In this document: positions 23,023 to 32,409 of the stretch, piece by piece
Position numbering within the stretch: the first letter of the stretch is position 1
How the letters are laid out: the number at the start of each line of letters is the position of its first letter
Source of the DNA: Proteles cristata cristata
Taxonomy: Eukaryota; Chordata; Mammalia; Carnivora; Hyaenidae
Assembly (NCBI GenBank): GCA_017311185.1
Contig: JAESUZ010005115.1
Coordinates: 1 to 64,000, forward strand
DNA: 64,000 nucleotides
Direction: 5' to 3'
Notes under the pieces: model-generated
What the model was told of the DNA's origin: nothing
The model's input: only the letters and a program-made list of their open reading frames with translations
Database searches by the model: none
Made by a program: the position numbers and the translations under genes

Positions 23023-23475
23023 CCTTACATTTTTCTCATATTAATTAAGAGAGCACTAGGGGCGCCTGGGTGGCTTAGTCGGTTAAGCGTCAGACTTTCA
23101 CTTAGGTCGTGATCTCACGATTCGCGGGTTCGAGCCCCGCGTCGGGCTCTGTGCTGACTGCCAGCTCAGAGCCTGGAGCCTGTTTCAGAGTCTGTGACTC
23201 CCTCTCTCTCTGACCCTCCCCTGCTCACGCTCTCTCTCTCTCTCTCCTAGAAATAAATAAAACATTAAAAATTAAAAAAAAAAAAAAAGAGAGAGAGAGA
23301 GCACTAGCAGGGAAGGGACAGAAAGAGAGGGAGACACAGAACCTGAAGCAGGCTCCAGGGCTTCAACACAGAGCTGTCAGCACAGAGCCCAATATAGGGC
23401 TGGAACTCACAAACGATGAGATCATGACCTGAGCCGAAGTCAGACGCTTAACCAATTTAGCCATCCAGGTGCCCC
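23023..23475 (-). repeat. older carnivore SINE, minus strand, split by a young SINE
   Basis: Flanking imperfect repeats TATTTGGTTGGGAACC (about 23009-23024) and TATTTGCTTGGGAAAC (about 23477-23492) delimit the host. Its inverted head (TTAGCCATCCAGGTGCCCC) is at 23457-23475. The young plus-strand SINE at 23059-23295 lies inside its CT-rich/tail part. Confidence 0.85.
23059..23295 (+). repeat. felid SINE (SINEC_Fc-like), young, nested
   Basis: Direct repeat AGAGAGCACTAG at about 23048-23059 and 23296-23307. It is CpG-rich with an intact head and an A15 tail. It was inserted into the older minus-strand SINE, giving a head-to-head inverted pair with no spacer. Confidence 0.93.
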
Positions 23476-23591
23476 TATTTGCTTGGGAAACATAAATGTG
23501 TTTGTCCTAGAGGTGGCCATATTCAGGGCTGAGGTGAAAAAGATTAAGGTCCAAACCAAAGGTACAACCTAAGGTTCTGGGACACACTATA

Positions 23592-23651
23592 GGTGTGTGT
23601 GTGTGTGTTTGTGTGTGCGTGCGCACACGTGTGCACATGCATGCACACACA
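23592..23651. repeat. alternating purine-pyrimidine GT/GC/AC tract
   Basis: A GT repeat passes through GTGTGCGTGCGCACACGTGT into CACATGCATGCACACACA, making a self-complementary, Z-DNA-prone segment. A 64-codon minus frame here (Cys/Thr/His-rich) is an artefact. Confidence 0.92.
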
Positions 23652-23819
23652 TAGCAAATATTTAGGCTAAACTTATAACGTGCCAGGTACATAGTAATCA
23701 CTTAATAAATCTATGTTTAATAAAGATGAATGAATGAATAAATTAACAGACCAATTAGAATACCTGTGAATGTGAATGCCACATCATTCCATTCTTAGAA
23801 TGTTATATGTTATGGTAGT

Positions 23820-23925
23820 AAGAGCCCTGAACTGGTAGTCAATAAAACCTGGTCTAAACTTGTCACTGATGCTAAATTTCTTTGTGGCTTAGAACTAGGC
23901 ACAGCATCTCTGAGCCTCTATTTCC
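23820..23925 (+). repeat. MIR SINE, partial
   Basis: 'GAGCCCTGAACTGGTAGTCAATAAAACCTGG' then 'CTTAGAACTAGGCACAGCATCTCTGAGCCTCTATTTCC' fits MIR. Confidence 0.55.
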
Positions 23926-23927
23926 AT

Positions 23928-24525
23928 TTTCTATGGTCTGAATGTTTGTGTCCCACCAAAATTTTTATGTTGAGATCCCAATAACCAAGATGATGAAAGC
24001 AGGAGATAATGGCTTTGAGAAGTGATTAGGTCATGAGGGCAGAGTCCTCATGAATGGAATTAGTTAGTACCTTTATAAAGGAGACCCCAGAGAGCTCTCT
24101 CATTTCTCCCATTATATGAGGACAAGGGAGAAGGCATTATATATGAACCAGATAGTACTAGAGATTGAATCCGCTACCACCTTGATCATGGACTACCCAA
24201 CAGCCAGAAGTACGATAGATAAATTTCTGCTATTTATAAGCTACTCAGGGGCGCCTGGGTGGCTTAGTCGGTTGAGCGTCCGACTTTCGCTTAGGTCATG
24301 ATCTCGCAGTTCGTGGGTTCGAGCCCCGCGTCGGGCTCTGTGCTGACTGCCAGCTCAGAGCCTGGAGCCTGTTTCAGTCTGTGACTCCCTCTCTCTCTGA
24401 CCCTCCCCTGCTCACGCTCTCTCTCTCTCCTAGAAATAAAATTTAAAAAAAGTCTGTTTAAAAAAAAAAAAAAAAGCTACTCAACCTCTGGTATTTTGTT
24501 ATAGCAGCCCCAAAATACCAAGACA
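23928..24525 (+). mobile_element. MaLR solo LTR (MST-like), split by a SINE
   Basis: The order 'ATGGTCTGAATGTTTGTGTCCCACC', 'GATTAGGTCATGAGGGCAGAG', 'CCTTTATAAAGGAGACCCCAGAGAGCTC', 'ATATGAGGACAAGGGAGAAGGC', 'TTGATCATGGACTACCCAACAGCC' and, after the SINE, 'GGTATTTTGTTATAGCAGCCCC' is the MST LTR. The SINE at 24248-24473 splits it after '...TTATAAGCTACTCA'. Confidence 0.85.
24248..24473 (+). repeat. felid SINE (SINEC_Fc-like), young, inside an MST LTR
   Basis: Direct repeat AAGCTACTCA at 24238-24247 and 24474-24483. CpGs are largely intact. It has the 'GTTTCAGTCTGTGACTCC' shortening also seen in the copy at 59.8 kb. Confidence 0.95.
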
Positions 24526-24717
24526 CCCTTATTATAAAATAAAGGATGCATTGGATCAGATATTCTCTAGAAGACACTCAAAGTATACACAAATGAAACA
24601 CTTCTGACCCATCAGGGCCAAACATTAGCTACCGTTGGGTTCCACGTAAATAACATACAAAGATATTTTGTTTTCTAGAACTGGTATGAATGGATTATTC
24701 GGATAGAAATCATTCTA

Positions 24718-24910
24718 TTTTTTAATGTTTATTTATTTTTGAGAGACATCACAAGACAGTACAAGAGAGAGACAGAACATCTTAAGCAGGCTTTCTGCTA
24801 TTCCACGCTGACAGCAGAGAGCCGGATCCAGATCTCGAACCCATGAACCGCGAAATCGTGACCTGAGCAGAAGCTGGACACATAACCAACTAAGCCACCC
24901 AGGCACCCCT
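24718..24910 (-). repeat. carnivore SINE, minus strand, older
   Basis: Direct repeats GGATAGAAATCATTCTA (24701-24717) and GGATGGAAATCATTCTA (24911-24927), one mismatch. The inverted head CTAAGCCACCCAGGCACCCC is at its right end. Confidence 0.93.
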
Positions 24911-25005
24911 GGATGGAAATCATTCTAAAACTTACATACTTAATTTTTCAAACAAATTATATTAAAAATAATGAATTCCTTTATGGCTTAATAAAAGTCA
25001 TCACA

Positions 25006-25190
25006 GGGTAGCCTGGGTGGCTCAACTGGTTAAGCATCCAACTTAGGTCATGGCTCAGGTCATGATCTCATGGTTCATAAGATCGAGCCCCACATCCGGC
25101 TCTGTGCCAACAACTTGGAGCCTGCAGCCTGCTTTGGATTCTGTGCCTTCCTCTCTCTCTCTCTCAAAAGTAAATAAGTAAACATTAAAA
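25006..25190 (+). repeat. carnivore SINE, older short subtype
   Basis: A perfect 16-base direct repeat AATAAAAGTCATCACA at 24990-25005 and 25191-25206. The body is mutated ('GGGTAGCCTGGGTGGCTCAACTGG'). Confidence 0.93.
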
Positions 25191-25209
25191 AATAAAAGTC
25201 ATCACAAAT

Positions 25210-26470
25210 CAAACCTTAAGACCTAAAGGAGATTTATTATTAAGAATTTATGTCCTATCTTCTTGATCCCTTAATTTTACTAAAATGGAGACTGCAATCT
25301 AAAAAGTTACTTAGATTAATACTCAATCCTCTCCTACAATGCTTTTCTATATGAAAGCTAACTGTTGTGCATGAAGACTAAGGCTATTTACCCAAGCTCT
25401 AAAAGACTCTTAACTGCTGAGTTTTTCAGTTCTTATATTGGCTATCTCTTCCGCCGTCATCAGGCTGTCATTTTTTGCTGCTATCAACATTCCTGACGCC
25501 AGCAGCTCTTCTTCTAATTTGCTTTTTCTCAACTTCTATTGCAAGGGAACCTAGGAATGCCTTACTTTGGAAGTCACAAGCAAATAATTAAACAAAACAA
25601 CACTCTCTATCCTGACCTTTCCTGTAAGGGAAATACATAGCAGAATCTTTGGTTTCACAGATGACATTTAAGTGGACAGTTAATCCAATAAGGTTAAGGG
25701 TGAATAACTTTCAGATGGGCATCTAAATGGCTCATATTTTAGAAAGCCCATTTGGAGTTATCTGTTAGGATGAAATAAATCAGATCCTAGAATCAATAAT
25801 GACAACAACCTCTCCACCAATGGGAATGGCATGAAATTCTGTCATCTTTAAGTTCATACTCTGCTTGACTAGCACTGTTATCTTCTGTACAAGGAGCCTT
25901 ATAGTCTGACTCCTCCTTCAAACCTTTTAGAATATAACTCTCCCAATACTTAACGATCACTCCGAGTAGCAACATTATCAGTAAATCCCTGCTGGTATTT
26001 CTCAATACAGTCTAGGAAAATGCTCTAGATAATTTGTAATGAGGACTCGGAGTCAGGAACAAAGGTACCCAAGAAGGCTTCATTCCCTCAGCACGTGTTT
26101 AGGAGGTCAGAGGGTGGATTGACAAAGAGGACATCTAGCAACACAGCTGGTAGGATCTGCCTACTCCTAGAAGTACTCAGAGTAAAGGTCTGAAGCAGAA
26201 CTGTGTCTACAATGATGGAAGAGAAAGGCAGTGAGGAACTCTCTGGTCCAGCTCGTGTTCTTCCCCTTATAAACAGCAAAACAAACCAGGAAGCAGTAAA
26301 GTCTCAAGAAAAACAACAGTAAGCCTGTTTCTTTCCAGTAAACGGATGGAAAGAAACCCACTAGAATATTAACATCATTGATACCATAGGATTATTTTCC
26401 TTCTTTAAGGCTTCCTACTTTCTGTAATGAGCATGTATTCTTTTTGCATGGAAATGGACAACTATGTATT
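25210..26470. other. AT-rich non-coding DNA
   Basis: Minus frames at 25793-26005, 26088-26279 and 26167-26361 look like chance and have no splice borders. No repeat was named. Confidence 0.4.
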
Positions 26471-26489
26471 TAAAATGTTGTCATTCATC

Positions 26490-26660
26490 ACAACCAGAGT
26501 CCAGAATGAGTACCAGCAGTAGGCTGCAACCTTAACATTTGTTCCCTCTAGTCCTGTCACAAACTCACAAATATGGTTTATTATCTCTGTTTCAGAGAGG
26601 TCCAAAGCCATCAAGGAGTCGGGTTCGAATTTAGATCTCTGCTGCTCCACAGCCCCCCGT
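26490..26660 (-). repeat. MIR SINE (antisense), diverged
   Basis: 'TATTATCTCTGTTTCAGAGAGGTCCAAAGCCATCAAGGAGTCGGGTTCGAATTTAG' matches inverted MIR (CAGAGAGGTTAAG...CCGGGATTCGAACCC). The 83-codon minus frame here is MIR-derived. Confidence 0.6.
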
Positions 26661-26774
26661 AATTCCATGGAGCTCAGTGGAGGTACAGGATAGAGACAAA
26701 AACAGACGTTCACACAGACCAGCTTTGTGTTCCCCTTGTGAGCCTAAGTAAAGATGGTCATTATAGGCCTTACA

Positions 26775-27000
26775 TTTTTATCTGTAGTTTCTCCTCACCT
26801 GAAATAACCTACGTTCTACCATTCCACACTGTACTGATTCAACGAGTTCACAAACCTAAAGGGGCTTCCTGTTACCCTTAAAGGCCAGAAGCACTTGCCC
26901 AGCCTGTCATTCAAGCCTTCCTCACTGCAGCTCCAGCATTCATTTCCAAAAGTCAAAGTCACAGCTCCTCAATGATCCATCCAAACAGTTCAACTAGCTG
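26775..27000 (+). repeat. possible L2 fragment
   Basis: 'CTTACCCTTAAAGGCCAGAAGC'-like and 'AGCCTTCCTCACTGCAGC' stretches recall the L2 3' region. Weak. Confidence 0.3.
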
Positions 27001-27339
27001 AGCTGGTCTCACGGCATTTGTGATCATTTCCCCAAAACAAATTTATTCTGTGTTTTTGTCTTGTATCGTCAAATGAATGGTCAGCCGTCCAAGAATAGGG
27101 TCCACCCCTAAATCATTAATGTTGCCCCCACGAAATCTACCTTAAAATTCACGTTGTTGTTTTTTTAATAAGGCAACCGATAGTCTTCACTGTAAAATGT
27201 ACACATCGAAACGGAGCAAAAATCCTCACTCCCTCAGACCAGACTGATGAGGCTGCTGCTTTTGTCTGTCAGCAACCTAGATTTTTCTGAATTGCACCTT
27301 TTAAAACTGAGCTCTTACATTGTTTTCTGTTTGTTTAAG

Positions 27340-27498
27340 GGAGGTGTACATAAAATGGCATATTTTAGGGAAGTGTCTAAGACAGAAGGGGTTATAATTG
27401 GCCGCCAGGGTCTCTACGATCGTACCCTGAAAGCACTGTGCCGCACAGGCCGCCAGGTCTATACCAAGGTCCTTCCATGCCAATGGGCTTCCGGGAGG
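27340..27498 (+). other. exon-like island, function unknown
   Basis: A textbook acceptor (TTACATTGTTTTCTGTTTGTTTAAG, counting the 3' 12 bases as pyrimidine-rich) ends at 27339 and a consensus donor GG|GTAAGT starts at 27499. Between them are 159 bases, exactly 53 codons open in the frame starting at 27340. The segment is CpG-rich for this window (GGCCGCC twice, TACGATCGTA, TTCCGGG). The peptide (centre GRQGLYDRTLKALCRTGRQ) is not recognised. The reverse strand is also open, so the frame alone proves little. It could be a non-coding or alternative exon, a cryptic exon or an unrecognised repeat. It is opposite in strand to the supported gene. Confidence 0.35.
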
Positions 27499-27499
27499 G

Positions 27500-28100
27500 T
27501 AAGTCTTGCAAAGCTACCTAGGAAAATGCCACACGATAAAGGAAACGATTCTGATGAAACTCCCTTTATTATAAATTGAGATATTTGGCAAATCAACTTG
27601 GCCTCAGGTTGGTGTAAGTTTTGGTCTCCTCTCTTAAAAATAAGTTATTGTTTGAGCACCCTCAAATAACCAAGTTGCAACAGGCACAGAGAAGCTAAGT
27701 TTAAAAAAATGGATTGTAAGAAAAACATTTTTCTCTCAAGGGAGAGTGAGAGTAGATGGTCTATAATACATATACAGACAGCTAGGAAGACCACTTACCA
27801 CAGACTTGTGGCCCAGCTCTCCGGGGCCCTTTGGGTAAAAGCCAGGGCTGGATTGCCAGAAAGGCAATGGGCACAGAGAACTCTGACTGACAAAAGAAAC
27901 TCAAATCTTCCCCCTAACACTTCCCCTTGATCCTGCTCTTCAAGCTGCAAACATTTTGCTTTCTCTACTTTGGAAGGATTTGAAATGGAACAAATTTCCA
28001 GAGATTGTATATGATATACTTACTTATTTTCCCCTTTAGGCTTAAGAAAACATTTCATGGGGAAGTTTATTTGTGGTATTTCATAACAATAGGTTACATG
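27500..28100. other. non-coding DNA, nothing recognised
   Basis: No repeat or exon is convincing. The plus frame at 27709-27930 has no features. Confidence 0.4.
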
Positions 28101-28110
28101 GGCAATAACC

Positions 28111-28131
28111 AAAAAAAAAAAAAAAAAAAAA
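28111..28131 (+). repeat. A21 run just upstream of a SINE
   Basis: Uninterrupted A run at 28111-28131. It lies on the 5' side of the next SINE, so it is not that element's tail. Confidence 0.85.
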
Positions 28132-28137
28132 TGTCCA

Positions 28138-28349
28138 GGGGCGCCTGGGTGGCTCAGTTGGTTAAGCAGCCGACTTCAGCTCAGGTCATGATTTCGCAGT
28201 ACATAAGTTCGAGCCCTGCAATGGGCTCTGCGCTGACAGCTCAGAGCCTAGAGCCTGCTTCAGATTCTGTGTCTTCCTCTCTCTCTGCCCCTCCTCTATT
28301 CACTCTCTGTCTGTCCCTCTCTCAAAAACAAATATTACAGAAATCTTTT
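28138..28349 (+). repeat. carnivore SINE
   Basis: Direct repeat AAAATGTCCA at 28128-28137 and 28350-28359. It has the 'CTCTGCCCCTCCTC' variant and lacks the longer felid 'GACCCTCCCCTGCTCACGC' form. The apparent 173-codon frame across 28005-28526 is SINE plus flank. Confidence 0.93.
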
Positions 28350-28539
28350 AAAATGTCCATCTCTAACTTCCATACACAGACACAGTCCACAATCAACAAC
28401 ACTTTCTTCTTGGTCATGGTCAATATGAGCCATTCAAACTGTTTGGCAAGAACTGTGTGTTTGGTGCCACACCGCCAACCCTGTAACAGGTCACATTCAG
28501 GCCACAAAAATATACATGTGATTTAGGAGGTACTTGGAT

Positions 28540-28700
28540 AAAATAAACACAGACCTGGGTTCGAATGTAGTGCCTTCACTTACTAGGAGCCTTGGAAAAA
28601 GCACTTTGCCCCTCATAGTCTGTTCTCTCTTTTGCAATGACAATACAGATGCCTACTCAGCAGAACTATTGTAGGGCTGCTGTAGTGTGCCTGGCACCCC
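28540..28700 (+). repeat. MIR SINE
   Basis: 'AGACCTGGGTTCGAATGTAGTGCCTTCACTTACTAGGAGCCTTGG' then 'CAATGACAATACAGATGCCTACTCAGCAGAACTATTGTAGG' is in MIR order. Confidence 0.72.
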
Positions 28701-28980
28701 TCATCATAGGTTTTGAGCACACATTTAGCAGAGCTCTGAAAAGTAAACCAGAAGACAAGAAATTTCTGAATTCTCTGGCACTCTTGCTAGTTTCTTTTGC
28801 ATCCACCAAAACCTGCAAAATCATACACTTGGAGGTGGGGCGAGAAAGGGGGACAAAGAAGGGATGTGGGGGAACATAACGAGCTATGTACAAAGAAAAG
28901 AATTCCAGGCATTTCATGAAATAGAACTGATTTACCTTCATTCCACAGTGCATATTTGCTTTAGGGTATAGGAGCTAGTG

Positions 28981-28983
<3 letters not shown>

Positions 28984-29020
<37 letters not shown>
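28984..29020. repeat. (TG)18 microsatellite
   Basis: An uninterrupted TG run, probably polymorphic. Confidence 0.97.
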
Positions 29021-29023
<3 letters not shown>

Positions 29024-29029
29024 AATCTT

Positions 29030-29430
29030 CATGTTGCAGTTGTATTCCTTTGCATACATATGAGCTTCAGGTTTTACGATTTTGTTTTCACTTAAGATTC
29101 ACTTCTACCACAGAGCTTTATTTTTCTACCCAGGTCCACAGCAACAATACAGTTAGGGACCTGGGATTCCCCACTCTTATTTTTCAGTCCTGGCCTCTAG
29201 TCCCTCAATGTGGCAGCTTTGCATCCATTAGTGAGAACAGTCCGTCCACATCTCCAAGTTCCACCCACGGACCCACTCCCTAAATGATCACCTTCAGTCA
29301 CCCTTCAGGCTTGGTATACGTCCACTGGCAGCAGGGTATGCTGTGGGAAGGACAGGCCCTGGAAGCAAACGCAGAGCCATTTAGGCCAGGAATTCTAGGG
29401 TCTCAGGTACCCAGAGCATGGCCTACAACA
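29030..29430. other. non-coding DNA, nothing recognised
   Basis: The frame at 29050-29283 lacks any domain or splice signal. Confidence 0.35.
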
Positions 29431-29458
29431 GTGCGTGACAAACTTTACTGCGTGTTTT

Positions 29459-29658
29459 TTTAATGGTTATTTATTTTTGAGAGAGACAGAGAGCAAGCAG
29501 GGTAGGGAAGAGAGAGACAGGGATACAGAATCCAAAGCAGGCTCCAGGTTCTGAGCACTCAGCACAGAGCCCAACGCGGGGCTCAAACTCACAAACCACA
29601 AGATCATGACCTGAGCCAAAGTTGGACACTTAACCGACTAAGCCACTCAGGAGCCCCT
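29459..29658 (-). repeat. carnivore SINE, minus strand, inside MER5A
   Basis: Direct repeats CTGCGTGTTT (29449-29458) and CTGCATGTTT (29659-29668). The inverted head GACTAAGCCACTCAGGAGCCCC lies on the right. Confidence 0.93.
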
Positions 29659-29704
29659 CTGCATGTTTGAATCACTTGGGGACTCTGTTAAGTCACAGAT
29701 TCTG

Positions 29705-29930
29705 GGGGTGCCTGGGTGGCTCAGTCAGTTAAGTGACCAACTTCGGCTCAGGTCATGATCTCATGGTTTGTGGGTTCGAGCCCTGCATCGGGCTCTGTGC
29801 TGACAGCTAGCTCAGAGCCTGGGGCCTATTTCAGATTCTGTATCTCCCTCTGTCTCAGACCCTCCCCTGCTCATGCTGTCTCTGTCTCTGTTTCTCTCTC
29901 TCTAAGAAATAAAACATTAAAAAAGTTAAA
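29705..29930 (+). repeat. felid SINE, inside MER5A
   Basis: Head GGGGTGCCTGGGTGGCTCAGTC, 'GACAGCTAGCTCAGAG' middle, TAAGAAATAAAACATTAAAAAAG tail. No clear target duplication was found. It is separated from the opposed SINE by only about 46 bases. Confidence 0.9.
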
Positions 29931-30359
29931 ATATAGCACGGGTTCTGATTCAGTTGGTGGTGTGGGTTCTGGATTCTATACTTAATACAAGCTCCCAGGG
30001 GATCTTGATGTCACTGGTCCTGGTAACAAACAGCTCTGTGGGGATGGGAAGAGGCTGTAGGTGGGCATTATCCCCATGTTCCGGAGGGCTCCTTAGCTTG
30101 TGGGAATGGTCACAGCTAGATAAGGATCAGATCAACGTCTATGGTGTGGGACCAGGGCAGGAGTCATGGTTGACTAGGGGAAGGCCCACTGGCTTTGACC
30201 TGATTGCAAGGCAAGAATCTAAGAGAAGAGGGTTCTGTCAATGATCTAGGGTTAAAGGCAAAATCCAAAGCCTGCAATTAAGATAGTCTTCCTACCATAT
30301 AATGGAATTATGAAATAAAAGTTTTCAAAAAATTATTTTTCATTAAGAAACAGACTAGC

Positions 30360-30520
30360 GGAGTGCCTTGGGGGCTGATCAGTTGGTTGAGTGTCAGACT
30401 CTTGATTTCAGCTGAGATCATAATCCCAGGGTCATAGGATGGATCCCTGAGCCCGGCTCTGCACTGAGCATGGTCTGCTTAAGAAATCTCTCCCTCTGTC
30501 CCTCTCTTCTGCTCACGAAA
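30360..30520 (+). repeat. old degenerate carnivore SINE
   Basis: 'GTGCCTTGGGGGCTGATCAGTTGGTTGAGTGTCAGACTCTTGATTTCAGCTGAGATCATAATCCCAGGGTC' is a diverged SINE head of the older SINEC type. It ends near a (GGGA)n/GAGA stretch (30524-30556). Confidence 0.75.
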
Positions 30521-30559
30521 GACAGAGACAGAGAGAGGGAGGGAGGGAGGGAGAGAAAC

Positions 30560-31200
30560 AACCACCGCAAGCACCTAGTTGCTTCAACCGTTCCTCATTT
30601 GACCATTTGACAAAGTAAAAATTCCCTGACCAGCCAGATCACCCTGTTCTGAATATTTTCCAGTTTTCCAAAGTCCTAATTAAAGTATGTAGCCAAGAAA
30701 GGAAGACAATACTCCAGTAGTGACCCAGTCACTGTGGAATACACCATGACAACCTTCCTTCCAGAGGCTGTACATCAGCAAATTTAGCCAACAACAACAT
30801 TCACTGTGCAGGTGACTTACCACACTGCTGACTCACCTGGAGTTCACCATCAAACACAGTTGCTAATTTCGAAGACTTTTTCATGCCTGCTGCTGCTAAA
30901 ATACATTGTGACGAGCGATTTTTTAAACTGACTTTGGAGAAAGTAGACATGAAAAATACAGCTCATAGTTAAATTCCACCTTTGGCATCTGATCTTTCAT
31001 AAGGAAGCTTTTGATCAGAAACTAAAAGGCAGAACAAACAAACCCTCCCAATGACTTATTTAGGCTAAATGCTCAAGGCAAAAGCCAAAGGAATTTAATG
31101 TGTTATATCCTGGTAGCACAGGCATTAAATCACCAGCTCATCATAAAATGTATTTCCATTTTAGAATTAGTTCCTGAATTAAGGGAGGTATACCCCAAAA
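30560..31200. other. non-coding DNA, nothing recognised
   Basis: No repeat or splice-bounded coding segment was identified. Confidence 0.4.
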
Positions 31201-31212
31201 AGATAATAAAGA

Positions 31213-31245
31213 AATGGATGGATGGATGGATGGATGAAGACATAG

Positions 31246-31306
<61 letters not shown>

Positions 31307-31335
31307 GATAGATAGATAGGTAAATAGATAGATAT
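31213..31335. repeat. compound (GGAT)n-(GATA)n microsatellite
   Basis: About six GGAT/ATGG units, a short spacer, then about 17 or more GATA units with an interruption (GATGATA). A long, near-perfect tetranucleotide, so a likely highly variable marker. It encodes an Ile/Tyr/Leu/Ser repeat in a spurious 128-codon minus frame. Confidence 0.97.
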
Positions 31336-31339
31336 CCTA

Positions 31340-32370
31340 CCTTGGCCAAAGCTTAAGAAATGGCTTAAGGGTTTAAAAAATGAAAAAAAAAACAAAACAC
31401 TGTTTAAAAATAAAACCAAATAAATCATCTTTCCACAACATAATTCAGAGGTGGTAGGACATTTCAGTATCTGGCAAATTAATTCTTTTTGCATTATAAG
31501 CATTATCCAAATGGCTGTAAGAGCCATAAAGACAACATATGAGCATAGTCTTTAATTAATCTTGCATCATGCCTACTACAGCAGCACACACCCTTGGGAA
31601 ATTCTGATCTTTGAAATTAAAACTCGCACGTACAAACAATTCCCCAAAGTTGCTTTTGAGTACAATGACAGCCTTCTTCTACCATATTCCCACATATTTC
31701 TTCAGAGAGCTGAGAAGAAATGAGTCTCAGAATATCAAAGTAGCTTCTTCATAATTATTTAAAGGTCAATGAGACCTTTTTTTTTTTTTTTTTTGCAATT
31801 TGAGTGATAGCCCACAGAGTTTGTTACCCTCATTGAATACAAACAAAAATGAATTCTGGTTTAAAGCCACAGAGACAATACCATTTTAAAGATGTAATGT
31901 ACTGAAATTTATCTTAGCAGCAATGTTATTCATTCAATAAGCGTGTGCTCAGTGGAACTATGTTCAAAACACCCCCCCAGGCAGCATGCATCGAAGATAA
32001 ACAAGGGAACTCCTTTGCATGCATGTTTCCCACAGTCTGCAAGGAAGGAGGCTAAGTGTCTTAAGGAAGAAAGAAGGAGAAACCCATGAAAAAAGAAGCT
32101 ATTATCACTGAGAGGAAGATTCCACAACCGACCTGAGGATCAGTGAATCTTGAAGGAAGTGACAATGAGAATATGCAAGGATAATCGGAAGTGAGTATTC
32201 AAAGACACAGAGGAAGGATGGTCCAAATAGAAGGACATAATATAAAGCCATGAATATGGGGAAGTATTAGAGTTTTTCTACTTCTCACCCTAGGCCAGGT
32301 AACTACTGAGTGTTATCCTGGAGCTTAAAGTCCTGCTCTAGAAGGAGGGAGAAATTCTTTCCTCTCACCA
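31340..32370. other. non-coding DNA with A/T homopolymers
   Basis: A T18-like run lies at about 31777-31794 and an A-rich patch at 31376-31430. Nothing else was recognised. Confidence 0.4.
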
Positions 32371-32376
32371 CCACCC

Positions 32377-32404
32377 GTGTGTGTGTGTGTGTGTGTGTGT
32401 GTGT
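32377..32404. repeat. (GT)14 microsatellite
   Basis: An uninterrupted GT run. Confidence 0.96.
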
Positions 32405-32409
32405 TGAGC

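Larger units (their letters stand above)
29432..30027 (+). mobile_element. MER5A (hAT-Charlie) element split by two SINEs
   Basis: Three blocks in MER5A order: 'CAGTGCGTGACAAACTTTACTGCGTGTTT', 'AATCACTTGGGGACTCTGTTAAGTCACAGATTCTGG', and 'TTCTGATTCAGTTGGTGGTGTGGG...AAGCTCCCAGGGGATCTTGATGTCACTGGTCC'. Gaps between the blocks are SINEs in opposite orientations (29459-29658 minus, 29705-29930 plus). It is a non-autonomous element with no transposase. Confidence 0.85.

Noticed and set aside
23928..24525. Endogenous retrovirus with coding genes
   Set aside because: Only a solo MaLR LTR is seen. No gag, pol or env frame is nearby.
28005..28526. 173-codon plus-strand frame as a gene
   Set aside because: It runs through an A21 tract and the length of a SINE; the peptide contains the usual SINE-encoded string (AWVAQLVKQPTSAQVMISQ) seen in several other SINE copies here.
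31213..31335. Regularly spaced repeats as a CRISPR array
   Set aside because: A pure tetranucleotide microsatellite in a mammalian genome, with no spacers and no cas genes.
31141..31527. 128-codon minus frame as a membrane protein
   Set aside because: Its core is the translated GATA repeat (Ile/Tyr/Leu/Ser), a low-complexity artefact.
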